In this document: in pieces, positions 7,988 to 15,815 of the stretch
Numbering within the stretch: the stretch's first letter is position 1
How the letters are laid out: every line of letters begins with the position of its first letter
The notes under the pieces: model-generated
Database searches by the model: none
Seen by the model: only the letters and a program-made list of their open reading frames with translations
Told to the model about the DNA's origin: nothing
Source: UBA11612 sp965228575
Lineage (GTDB): Bacteria; Pseudomonadota; Alphaproteobacteria; Rhodospirillales; Rhodospirillaceae
Assembly (NCBI GenBank): GCA_965228575.1
Contig: CBDDHW010000063.1
Location: forward strand, 3,117-67,116
DNA: 64,000 nucleotides
Direction of reading: 5' to 3'
Position numbers and translations under genes: made by a program

Positions 7988-8800
7988 CTACCCCTCCAAA
8001 TTCTTGAGGGTGTTGAGATAGGCGCGGATGCGCTGAGCATTTTTGCCGACATCGCTCCCACCAAGGCGGGATTTCGAGCGAATATCGAGAACGCTTCCCG
8101 CCCCTTGCGGGCGGATGCGAATTACAACGTCATCGACAAACCCCATAAAGGTTGTCTTGTGCCACGCTTCAATTCGGCCGTCGTCTTTATCTTCTGCAAC
8201 AATTGTCCAACTTTGTTGTTGGGCGGCCTCAAGAGCGAGATCAAATGCTTCTTCAGTGCTCTTGTTTGGAAATGTGACCGGCTGAATATCTGGATAGGCC
8301 TCTTTTTGCAGTTCCGGCACATTGAGAATCTCACCGCGCCGCTCGTAGTACACCAGGTACTCTGCTGGATTGGGTGCGTCGTCAGCGATCCGTAGCGGAA
8401 CAATGTCAACAAACCGCGGGGGGTCTGAGGTATCGGTGCTGATGTCATGAATCGGCGGAACCGACCCACCCAGCTGCTGTTGTGCGTAGGGTATGTACGT
8501 TGCAACGCCCGCAATGACCAAGCCGAGTAACGGGAACAAAGACTTTGAAATAAAGTCGCCTTTGTAGAAAACAATCGCCCCGATCAGGGTAAGAAGGCAA
8601 AGTGCTGCGCCCGCGGCTGAAATATACGCCCCCATCGGTAAAACGGTGCGCAGAGACGTCAGAAGGTCGATCACGTCGATGCGATAGAGAACACCCGCCG
8701 ATAGGCCGGTGAGCACACCAATCATCGCAACGGCAAAACTCAGGAGTCCGATGCGACCAAAATTTCGCTCAAGCCAACTTGATTGCACATTTTCTGACAT
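7988..8800 (-). CDS. DUF1499 membrane protein, copy 1
   Basis: This is the upstream member of a tandem pair with the gene at 7176-7985. It has 270 residues with the same layout: MSENVQSSWLERNFGRIG at the N-terminus, about three or four membrane helices to residue 110, then the DUF1499 signature PPIHDISTDTSDPPRF and the closing block GGSDVGKNAQRIRAYLNTL. Between the copies the soluble domains match closely, while the membrane part differs more, which suggests an old duplication with selection on the soluble domain. The gene begins 17 bp after the isomerase gene on the same strand and may belong to the same transcript. Function is unknown. Confidence 0.86.
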   Translation of the reverse strand: MSENVQSSWLERNFGRIGLLSFAVAMIGVLTGLSAGVLYRIDVIDLLTSLRTVLPMGAYISAAGAALCLLTLIGAIVFYKGDFISKSLFPLLGLVIAGVATYIPYAQQQLGGSVPPIHDISTDTSDPPRFVDIVPLRIADDAPNPAEYLVYYERRGEILNVPELQKEAYPDIQPVTFPNKSTEEAFDLALEAAQQQSWTIVAEDKDDGRIEAWHKTTFMGFVDDVVIRIRPQGAGSVLDIRSKSRLGGSDVGKNAQRIRAYLNTLKNLEG

Positions 8801-8817
8801 CGATTTTCCTCCCAGAC

Positions 8818-9420
8818 TTATCGATTTTTAGCGAGACGGCGCTCCAAGTGTACGAGCCGGTCCGCGCCCCAAAAAGGCTCCCCATCAAGAACCATGAATG
8901 GCGCCCCGATCATACCGTCTGCTTTAGCTGTGTCCACGGCGCTCACAACGGCCTGCCGCGCGCCTTTGTCTTGGGACGCGGCGGAGATTTTCTCCTCGGT
9001 AATGCCCTCGATTCCCGCGCAGGCGGCGGCAATATCGGCCGCCGTGGCCACAGAACGGCCCTCGCCAAAAACGGCCTTGGTAATGGCCTTGGCATAAGCT
9101 CGCGCGAGGGCTTCGTCCTTGGCCTTAAGTGACCAGAACGCGAGGCGTGCCAGTTTGACGGGCGGGGGGAAGGAGGCGGGAAGCTTTCCGGGCAGCCCGG
9201 CGAGCTGGCAACTTCTGTCAAAATCGATCGCGAGGTAATTGAATTTGCTCGGCACGGTCGGAGGAGGAGCAACACCCTGATCGCGAAATATATGGGCCAA
9301 GGAGACCGCGATCCAATCGACGTCTCGGTTATAACGTTCGGCGATGCCATCGATCTGCTGAGCGGCAATGTAAGAGAACGACGAATTAAAATCGAAGTAA
9401 AAGCGAATGGGGGAACTCAT
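8818..9420 (-). CDS. 2-hydroxychromene-2-carboxylate isomerase family protein (DsbA fold)
   Basis: This 200-residue DsbA/GST-kappa-like protein matches the HCCA isomerase family: RFYFDFNSSFSYIAAQQI at the N-terminus and GMIGAPFMVLDGEPFWGADRL near the end. Family members isomerise 2-hydroxychromene-2-carboxylate with glutathione in naphthalene breakdown, but most chromosomal copies have no proven substrate. The active-site serine region is present as NSSFSY, without the CxxC of thiol oxidases. No aromatic-degradation genes are nearby. It lies just downstream of the Cox-like subunits on the same strand. The family call is firm; the reaction in this organism is not. Confidence 0.85.
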   Translation of the reverse strand: MSSPIRFYFDFNSSFSYIAAQQIDGIAERYNRDVDWIAVSLAHIFRDQGVAPPPTVPSKFNYLAIDFDRSCQLAGLPGKLPASFPPPVKLARLAFWSLKAKDEALARAYAKAITKAVFGEGRSVATAADIAAACAGIEGITEEKISAASQDKGARQAVVSAVDTAKADGMIGAPFMVLDGEPFWGADRLVHLERRLAKNR

Positions 9421-9476
9421 TTCTCAATACCCTTCCGACACGTTCAGCGCATATATATTCAGGCAGCAAAAATAAA

Positions 9477-10271
9477 TTATGCAATCGCGGCAACTGCGCG
9501 CTGGGCCATAACCTTAACAAGATGCGCGCGATATTCGGCTGAGGCGTGCATATCTTCGTTTAACTCATCGGCGGAAACGGAAAGATCATTGAGCGCATCC
9601 GGTGTAAACGCATTTGTGAGTGCTGACTCCATCTCAGGGCTACGAAACACGCACGGCCCCGCGCCGGTAATAGCCACGCGAATCCCTGAATCGATTTCGG
9701 CGATCATCACACCGACAACCGCATAACCTGACGCTGGATTGGGAAACTTTCTATAGGCCGCACGTTTCACCTTTGGAAACTCGACTTTGACGATGAGCTC
9801 CCCGGGGTCCAGGGCGGTTTCAAACATTCCCGTGAAAAATGCATCTGATTCGATTGCGCGTTTTGACGTGTGCACGCGTGCATTCAAACCCAGAACCGCG
9901 GCGGGATAATCCGCGCTGGGGTCGTTGTTGGCAATGGAGCCGCCCAACGTCCCGCGGTTTCTGACTTGCGGATCTCCAATATCAAGGGCCAGATCGCAAA
10001 GTGCTGGGATAACATTGCGAACGTCAGATGACGCAGCGACATCGGCGTGATAAACGCCAGCCCCAATCGTGACCGCCCCGTCCTTCACGTCAATATTCCG
10101 CAGTTCGTCGAGAGCGCCGATATCCACCACATCGGATGGCTGCGCTAAGCGTTGCTTCAATGTGGGAATAAGAGTTTGACCGCCCGCTAAAAACACAGCG
10201 TCGTCGGCCGCAGTGAACATTGTTTCCGCATCGTCGACGGTTTTCGCACGTATATATTTAAAGGCGTACAT
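9477..10271 (-). CDS. FAD-binding (medium) subunit of a xanthine dehydrogenase/CO dehydrogenase-type enzyme, CoxM-like
   Basis: This 264-residue protein carries the FAD-binding blocks of molybdenum hydroxylase medium subunits: LAGGQTLIPTLKQRLAQP, VTIGAGVYHADV and NRGTLGGSIANNDPSADYP. It would pass electrons from the molybdenum centre and Fe-S clusters to FAD and a final acceptor. It lies 16 bp after the 2Fe-2S subunit gene and follows the order dinB - coxG - coxS - coxM on the minus strand. The molybdopterin-binding large subunit is missing from the downstream side, where an isomerase gene comes next. The true substrate (CO, aldehyde, purine or other) cannot be read from this subunit. Confidence 0.9.
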   Translation of the reverse strand: MYAFKYIRAKTVDDAETMFTAADDAVFLAGGQTLIPTLKQRLAQPSDVVDIGALDELRNIDVKDGAVTIGAGVYHADVAASSDVRNVIPALCDLALDIGDPQVRNRGTLGGSIANNDPSADYPAAVLGLNARVHTSKRAIESDAFFTGMFETALDPGELIVKVEFPKVKRAAYRKFPNPASGYAVVGVMIAEIDSGIRVAITGAGPCVFRSPEMESALTNAFTPDALNDLSVSADELNEDMHASAEYRAHLVKVMAQRAVAAIA

Positions 10272-10287
10272 TCGTGGTACCCCGACC

Positions 10288-10782
10288 CTAGGACTCGACC
10301 TGGACGCCCATAGCTGCGGCGCCCGCGAGAATGGATTTCACAATGGCTTGATATCCGGTACAGCGACAGAAATTTCCTTCAAGCTCCTCACGAATCAATT
10401 TCTCAGTCAGAATTTTATCTTTGTTGCGTTCGACCAAACCAAGCGCGCTCATGATCATTCCCGGCGTGCAAAATCCGCATTGTAAACCATGATGCTCGCG
10501 AAAGGCCGCTTGCATGGGGTGAAGGGTATCGTCATCAGGCGCGATACCTTCAATTGTTTGTACCGCATGCCCATCGGTTTGGACCGCAAGGACCGTGCAG
10601 GCTTTTACCGATTTTCCGTCGAGATGAACCGTGCATGCGCCGCACTGACTGGTATCACACCCAACATGGGTTCCTGTGAGACGCAGCTCGCTGCGCAAAA
10701 ATTCTACCAACAGCGTGCGGCCTTCGACATCTGCCGTATGTTGGGCGCCGTTTACGTCAACAGAAATTTTCACCATGTCCAT
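10288..10782 (-). CDS. (2Fe-2S)-binding small subunit, CoxS-like
   Basis: This 164-residue protein has the two-domain layout of molybdenum hydroxylase small subunits. The N-terminal plant-type ferredoxin domain has GCDTSQCGACTVHLDG for the first cluster. The C-terminal four-helix domain has CGFCTPGM and CRCTGYQ for the second cluster. It carries electrons from the molybdenum cofactor to the FAD subunit. It sits between coxG-like and coxM-like genes with gaps near 20 bp, so all three are likely one transcript. Two possible initiator methionines (residues 1 and 3) are too close to distinguish. Confidence 0.93.
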   Translation of the reverse strand: MDMVKISVDVNGAQHTADVEGRTLLVEFLRSELRLTGTHVGCDTSQCGACTVHLDGKSVKACTVLAVQTDGHAVQTIEGIAPDDDTLHPMQAAFREHHGLQCGFCTPGMIMSALGLVERNKDKILTEKLIREELEGNFCRCTGYQAIVKSILAGAAAMGVQVES

Positions 10783-10804
10783 CTCGTCTTCCGCCAGCGA
10801 GCCC

Positions 10805-11437
10805 TCATATTAGACCAAGAGCAAAAAGCGCGGCGAGAACTGCGATCGCTGCAGCGGCCCCAATTATTATCCACAATCCGGTGTTTGATTTTTGAACGAA
10901 ATTTGAACCAGCTGGCGCAGTGGACGGCGCTGCCGTCTCCGCATTTTGCCCGGCGTCTGCTGCGGATTCTAACGGCACCATCTCTTCTTCCGGGGGCATT
11001 GCGACCGCAAGTTCACTGAGCCGCGCAAAAAACTCATCCGCCAACTTTTTCGCCGTTGAAGCAATTAAGCGTCCGCCGATTTGAGCGAGTTTTCCCGCGA
11101 CCGATGCATCCACGTCGTACATCAAACGTGTCCCGTCCGGATCATCGACTAGGCGCACTTTAGCACCACCCTTTGCGAAGCCAGCTGCTCCACCCTTGCC
11201 TTGACCATGAATGGTATACCCATTGGGAGGATCAAGGTCCGACAGCGTCACCACGCCCTTGAATGTCGCTTTTACGGGTCCGACCTTCGCGGTCACACTC
11301 GCTTCGATTTCTGTCTCCGATATGCGGGAAATCGATTGGCAGCCTGGAATTGCTGCTTTCAGGACGTCAATGTCATTGAGCGCCGCCCATACGTTCTCGC
11401 GGGGAGCGGCGATAACATATTCGCCCTTCATGTCCAT
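10805..11437 (-). CDS. CoxG-like SRPBCC protein with a C-terminal membrane anchor
   Basis: This 210-residue protein starts with MDMKGEYVIAAPRENVW, the usual opening of the CoxG family, so I reject a longer start 16 codons upstream. Residues 1-150 form the SRPBCC (START-like) domain with the CoxG blocks AAIPGCQSIS and GKGGAAGFAKGGAKVRL. A proline/alanine-rich linker is followed by one hydrophobic helix at the end (LWIIIGAAAAIAVLAAL). In carboxidotrophs CoxG attaches CO dehydrogenase to the inner face of the cytoplasmic membrane. Here it precedes the small and medium subunit genes, supporting a membrane-associated molybdenum hydroxylase whose large subunit must lie elsewhere. Confidence 0.87.
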   Translation of the reverse strand: MDMKGEYVIAAPRENVWAALNDIDVLKAAIPGCQSISRISETEIEASVTAKVGPVKATFKGVVTLSDLDPPNGYTIHGQGKGGAAGFAKGGAKVRLVDDPDGTRLMYDVDASVAGKLAQIGGRLIASTAKKLADEFFARLSELAVAMPPEEEMVPLESAADAGQNAETAAPSTAPAGSNFVQKSNTGLWIIIGAAAAIAVLAALFALGLI

Positions 11438-11515
11438 GCTTGAGGTCTCCAGAGCCAAAAAATTTCGCAGAGAAAGACATGACATACCGCGCGCCGGTCA
11501 CGCAACCGCCCCATC

Positions 11516-12811
11516 TCAAGCATCTTCCCGGCCTTTACGAATTGCGCGGCGGCCAAACTTGGCGCGCACGGCATCCATGGCGCGCTCGACTTCGGCATAG
11601 TGGGTCTCTTCGCTTTGACCACTTTGGGCAAATAGATCGCCCTGACCTACCATTGACGCTTCAACGAGCGTATCGACTCCCACACCGATAAGGCGAAAAG
11701 ATCGGCCTTGTGTTTCCCGTACCATCAGGGGTTCGGCGGCACGAAAAATTGTTTCGGCGAGTTGTGTCGGCGCGGGCAAACGGCTGCGACGGGTCATCAG
11801 TTTGAACCGTGCAGTTTTTAATTTGAGAGTGACGGTGCGGCCCGCGAACCCTTTGGACTTCAACCTTTCCGCAACTCGTTCACATAAGGGCCAAAGGCGG
11901 CGGCGCAGTTCCGCTAAATCTCCGATATCTTGTGCGAATGTTGTTTCGGTGGAAATAGACTTTGCCGGGCGAGAGGAACGAACCGGACGGTGATCTACAC
12001 CGTGGGCAAGCCGGGATAAGTATTCTCCTGTTTCTCCGTAACGCCCGATGAACTCGGTCTGGTTCTGACGCTGCAGATCACCAACCGTGCGCAAACCATC
12101 GACCTTCAAGCGGTCTGCTAGGGCCGGACCGACACCGGGAAGCCGCGAGAGCGGGAGATCATGTAAAATCTCTACAGCGTCACTTTTCCCGATGACAGCA
12201 AATCCATTTGGTTTATCGAGATCTGAGGCGACTTTGGCTAAAAATTTATTGTAACTGAGGCCAATGGAGACGGTGATGCGCACGTCCCGCTCTACTTCCC
12301 GGGCGATGTGCGCGAGCGTTGCGGCCGGCGATCTTGAAAATAATTTGGCCGTTCCCGACAAGTCGAGGAACGCCTCGTCGAGGGATAAAGGTTCAACCAA
12401 TGGCGTTGCGGCGTCGAATATTTTTCGAACGAGCCCGCTGGCCTCTTTGTACTTCGCCATATTGGGTTTGATCACAACGGCATCGGGGCAGAGCTTTAAC
12501 GCCTTGAACATCGGCATGGCCGAGCGAGGTCCGAACCGTCTGGCGACATAACACGCCGTTGAAACCACGCCCCGCTGACTTCCACCCACCAGCACAGGTT
12601 TATCTTTAAGCGAAGGATCGTCGCGTTTCTCGACGGCGGCAAAAAACGCATCGCAGTCAATGTGTGCGAGAGATAGACGCCCGAGTTCAGGGTGACGGAC
12701 GAGGCGGCTCGAACCGCAAGTCGTACACTCAGCCCCCTGAGGCGCCGTATACTCAGACAAACAGTCTCGGCACAGCGAGACAACATCATCGGATTGTGAA
12801 GAGGAACTCAT
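11516..12811 (-). CDS. dinB: DNA polymerase IV with an N-terminal zinc ribbon
   Basis: This 431-residue Y-family translesion polymerase has the catalytic blocks LAHIDCDAFFAAVEKRD and EPLSLDEAFLDLSGT, a helix-hairpin-helix (LPGVGPALADRL) and the little-finger domain after about residue 280. Before the polymerase core there are about 45 extra residues with LCRDCLSEY and ECTTCGSSRL, giving a CxxC pair of each kind as in zinc ribbons. This N-terminal form occurs in alphaproteobacterial DinB proteins. It copies damaged DNA and is often SOS controlled; I looked for a GTTC-N7-GTTC LexA site in the upstream gap and did not find one. The Cox-like genes follow 78 bp downstream. Confidence 0.93.
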   Translation of the reverse strand: MSSSSQSDDVVSLCRDCLSEYTAPQGAECTTCGSSRLVRHPELGRLSLAHIDCDAFFAAVEKRDDPSLKDKPVLVGGSQRGVVSTACYVARRFGPRSAMPMFKALKLCPDAVVIKPNMAKYKEASGLVRKIFDAATPLVEPLSLDEAFLDLSGTAKLFSRSPAATLAHIAREVERDVRITVSIGLSYNKFLAKVASDLDKPNGFAVIGKSDAVEILHDLPLSRLPGVGPALADRLKVDGLRTVGDLQRQNQTEFIGRYGETGEYLSRLAHGVDHRPVRSSRPAKSISTETTFAQDIGDLAELRRRLWPLCERVAERLKSKGFAGRTVTLKLKTARFKLMTRRSRLPAPTQLAETIFRAAEPLMVRETQGRSFRLIGVGVDTLVEASMVGQGDLFAQSGQSEETHYAEVERAMDAVRAKFGRRAIRKGREDA

Positions 12812-12896
12812 TTGTAGAGTCTAAGCCCATCGCGAACCGCAAAACCATGGGGAGTTGGCCCTACACAGCACCGCGATTTCCAGGCTGAGATTGACT

Positions 12897-12916
12897 TTGG
12901 GCTTTAAAAAGCCCAA
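12897..12916. promoter_or_regulatory. 20-base palindrome between dinB and the ABC exporter
   Basis: TTGGGCTTT-AA-AAAGCCCAA is a perfect inverted repeat of 9+9 bases in the short divergent gap between dinB and the exporter gene. It lacks a T run on either side. It could be an operator for one or both genes, or form a hairpin in the exporter leader. Confidence 0.35.
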
Positions 12917-12964
12917 TTCAGGCGGTTCAACCAAGCTTTGAGCAAAGCAACAAGGAAATCCCCC

Positions 12965-14785
12965 GTGAGCGACCGGTCCCGCGGCCCATTACGCCAGAGT
13001 TTGCCAGAGCGGCCCCAAGGCAAAAATTTTGCCTATTTACGCCGCACCTGGGACTTCATGCGTCCCTACTCGCGGCATCTGATCGTTTTTTCCATTGCGC
13101 TGCTGCTAACCTCCGCGGCGACTTTAAGCATCGGGTTGGGCCTGAAGTACGTTGTCGACGAAGGTTTAAGCGCGGGAAGCCAGGAGACCTTAAATAAAGG
13201 GCTTGCGATCTTAGTCGGCATTGTCGTGTTTATATCGGCTGGAACCTTTGTCAGGTTTTATTACATCTCATGGATTGGTGAGCGGGTGGTGGCCGATATT
13301 CGCTCTGCGGTGTTTAGCCACATCTTGAAACTCAGCCCCGGGTTTTATGAAACCACAAAGACCGGTGAAATTCTCTCGCGCCTGACGACCGATACTTCGC
13401 TTCTGCAACAGGTCATCGGATCATCTTTTTCAATCGCGATTCGAAATACTTTTGCCTTGATTGGTGGGGTCATCATGCTGGTGGTGACCAACGCACAATT
13501 GACCGGCCTTGTCGCCCTCGTTGTTCCGGCGGTGATCGTGCCGATTGTTTGGTATGGCCGGAAAGTTCGCAAGCTTTCAAGAGAGAGTCAGGACCGCGTG
13601 GCCGATGTCGGGTCGTACGCGGAAGAGAATCTCAACGCCATTCGCACCGTACAGGCTTATGTGCACGAGGATCTCGACCGATCCTTCTTTAAAACCAATG
13701 TTGAAACTGCCTTCCGCACTGCTATGCGGCGCATATCGGCCCGGGCGATGATGGGCGCCATTGTGATTCTTTTAGTGTTCGTCGCAATCGCCCTGGTTGT
13801 ATGGGCCGGAGGCCGGGGCGTCATTCAAGGGGAGATTACGCCCGGGGAATTATCAGCCTTCATTTTTTATGCGGTGATGGTCGCAGCGTCTGTTGGTGCC
13901 GTTAGCGAAGTGTTGGGAGAGCTGCAGCGCGCAGCGGGTGCAACCGAACGGCTGGTTGAACTTCTTGAAATGAAACCGGACATCGTTGCACCGGCCACTC
14001 CAAAGCCGATGCCCGTACCTGCCCGCGGGGCGGTCGATTTTGATGATGTTACGTTCCATTACCCCTCTCGGCCCGAAACCGCAGCTTTGACAAACTTTTC
14101 TCTACGGGTTGAACCGGGAGAACATGTTGCACTTGTCGGCCCATCGGGGGCCGGTAAGACGACGGTGTTTCAGCTTTTATTGCGGTTCTACGATCCGAAA
14201 TCCGGCGTTATACGATTAGATGGTATGGATTTGCGCGAGGTTGATCCCCGCGACGCACGCACGCGCATCGGATTGGTCTCACAAGACCCAATTATTTTTG
14301 CTGCCGATGCTATGGAGAACATTCGATACGGACGGCCAGATGCTAGTGATGCTGAGGTGCGTGCAGCCGCTGAAGCGGCGGCGGCGATGGAATTCATCGA
14401 CCGGCTACCCGAAGGCATGAAGAGTTTTCTTGGGGAGCGCGGTGTTCGTTTGTCGGGTGGACAAAAGCAACGCATCGCCATCGCGCGCGCTATTTTGCGC
14501 GACCCCGCCCTTTTGTTGCTTGATGAAGCGACCAGCGCCTTGGATGCGGAAAACGAAAAACTCGTCCAAACAGCTCTGGAGCATCTTATGGTGGGCAGAA
14601 CAACGATGGTTATCGCCCACCGATTGGCAACCGTTGTGAGCGCGGACCGCATCGCCGTGATCGACCAGGGTCGTTTGGTTGATACCGGACGGCACGAGCA
14701 GCTTATTGCCAGCAATCCTTTGTATGCGCGGGTCGCCGCGTTGCAGTTTTCTTCGGACAACAATACTGCTGCAGCCGCGCAATAG
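12965..14785 (+). CDS. ABC transporter, fused permease and ATPase (MsbA-like exporter)
   Basis: This is a half-size exporter of about 606 residues. The N-terminal half holds six membrane helices; the ATPase domain follows with Walker A (GPSGAGKTT), the signature LSGGQKQR, Walker B with LLLDEATSALD, and the H-loop (AHRLATV). Homodimers of this type export lipids, peptides or drugs across the inner membrane; it resembles MsbA and other lipid exporters but the substrate is not fixed by sequence. I prefer the GTG at 12965 because AAGGAAA lies about 8 bases upstream; a TTG at 12938 would add nine residues. It converges with arfB, leaving 11 bp between the stops. Confidence 0.9.
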   Translation: MSDRSRGPLRQSLPERPQGKNFAYLRRTWDFMRPYSRHLIVFSIALLLTSAATLSIGLGLKYVVDEGLSAGSQETLNKGLAILVGIVVFISAGTFVRFYYISWIGERVVADIRSAVFSHILKLSPGFYETTKTGEILSRLTTDTSLLQQVIGSSFSIAIRNTFALIGGVIMLVVTNAQLTGLVALVVPAVIVPIVWYGRKVRKLSRESQDRVADVGSYAEENLNAIRTVQAYVHEDLDRSFFKTNVETAFRTAMRRISARAMMGAIVILLVFVAIALVVWAGGRGVIQGEITPGELSAFIFYAVMVAASVGAVSEVLGELQRAAGATERLVELLEMKPDIVAPATPKPMPVPARGAVDFDDVTFHYPSRPETAALTNFSLRVEPGEHVALVGPSGAGKTTVFQLLLRFYDPKSGVIRLDGMDLREVDPRDARTRIGLVSQDPIIFAADAMENIRYGRPDASDAEVRAAAEAAAAMEFIDRLPEGMKSFLGERGVRLSGGQKQRIAIARAILRDPALLLLDEATSALDAENEKLVQTALEHLMVGRTTMVIAHRLATVVSADRIAVIDQGRLVDTGRHEQLIASNPLYARVAALQFSSDNNTAAAAQ

Positions 14786-14796
14786 ATGGGCGAGGA

Positions 14797-15240
14797 TTAG
14801 TCCCAATCGGTGGATTTTACAGATCTTTTGCTTTTGGTCTCTCCGCGCCGCCGCTTTGACTCGAGGCGTTTCTTTTTTGCTGACTTTGATGGGCGGGTGG
14901 GAACGCGTTTTTTTTGAACTATGGCTGCGCGCCGCAATAGATCTGCGAGCCGGTCGATCGCATCACTGCGATTGCGGTCCTGGGTGCGAAATCGGTTTGC
15001 TGAAATCACAATGATGCCGTCTGCTGTTGCACGGCGACCGGCAAGATTTAGGACACGCCGGCGAACGTTCTCTGTCAGTGTTTTTGAATTCAAAACATCG
15101 AAACGCAGTTGAACGGCGGTAGCGACTTTATTGACGTTTTGGCCGCCCGGCCCCGCAGCGCGTATGAAACTAATTTCGAGCTCACGTTCGTCCAGAGCAA
15201 TCGTCGGCGTGATGGGTATGAGCTTTGTGCGCGGTGCCAT
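14797..15240 (-). CDS. arfB: Alternative ribosome-rescue factor, peptidyl-tRNA hydrolase ArfB
   Basis: This 147-residue protein has the GGQ catalytic loop in FIRAAGPGGQNVNKVATAVQL, within a class-I release-factor domain, and a highly basic C-terminal tail (KSAKKKRLESKRRRGETKSK). That tail enters the empty mRNA channel of stalled ribosomes, where the GGQ loop frees the nascent chain. The short length and lack of codon-recognition domains separate it from PrfA/PrfB. Length is normal for ArfB (YaeJ). It is encoded alone, convergent with the exporter gene. Confidence 0.93.
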   Translation of the reverse strand: MAPRTKLIPITPTIALDERELEISFIRAAGPGGQNVNKVATAVQLRFDVLNSKTLTENVRRRVLNLAGRRATADGIIVISANRFRTQDRNRSDAIDRLADLLRRAAIVQKKRVPTRPSKSAKKKRLESKRRRGETKSKRSVKSTDWD

Positions 15241-15368
15241 GATTTGAAATCGGGCTTGTGATATTTCTGCTGTGGCCTAGTTTAGGGTACAGCGTAAATC
15301 AATCGAACCCCTGAGAAGATGCGCTCGACGATGATCCAATCCCAATATTTGGGCCGCGAGATATAGAT

Positions 15369-15812
15369 ATGACCTCAACACCCACCATGATCGCCCCAGA
15401 AATGGAATTCACCGAATTGGTGGAGAACTTTGAGCTTTTTGACGATTGGGAAGACAGGTATCGGTACATCATCGATTTGGGGCGCAAGCTTCCTCCATTT
15501 CCAGACGATCTGAAGACGGAGGACTCGAAGGTTCGCGGGTGTATGAGTCAGGTTTGGATGATTCCCGGACATCCCAAAGGCGATCCGCAGAAATTCGCGT
15601 TTGCCGCTGATAGCGACGCGCACATCGTCAAAGGCCTTATCGCGGTGTTGGGAATTTTGTTCTCGGGAAAATCCCGAGCCGAAATCGCCAAAACGGATAC
15701 AGAGGCAGCCTTTAAATCACTTGGTTTGGATCAACACCTCAGCCCAACCCGAAGAAACGGATTGGTTTCAATGGTTGGGAAAATTAAAGGTTACGCGTCG
15801 GCCGCGTCTTAA
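15369..15812 (+). CDS. sufE: SufE-family cysteine desulfuration protein
   Basis: This 147-residue protein has the SufE signature: FELFDDWEDRYRYIIDLGRKLP followed by the sulfur-accepting cysteine in SKVRGCMSQVW. SufE takes persulfide sulfur from SufS and passes it to the SufBCD scaffold for Fe-S cluster assembly in the cytoplasm. The other suf genes are not in this window, so it is an orphan locus, as is common in alphaproteobacteria. It ends four bases before the convergent EAL gene. Confidence 0.92.
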   Translation: MTSTPTMIAPEMEFTELVENFELFDDWEDRYRYIIDLGRKLPPFPDDLKTEDSKVRGCMSQVWMIPGHPKGDPQKFAFAADSDAHIVKGLIAVLGILFSGKSRAEIAKTDTEAAFKSLGLDQHLSPTRRNGLVSMVGKIKGYASAAS

Positions 15813-15815
15813 TCG

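Noticed and set aside
12812..12964. LexA-type SOS box upstream of dinB
   Set aside because: I looked for the alphaproteobacterial GTTC-N7-GTTC pattern on both strands and did not find it.
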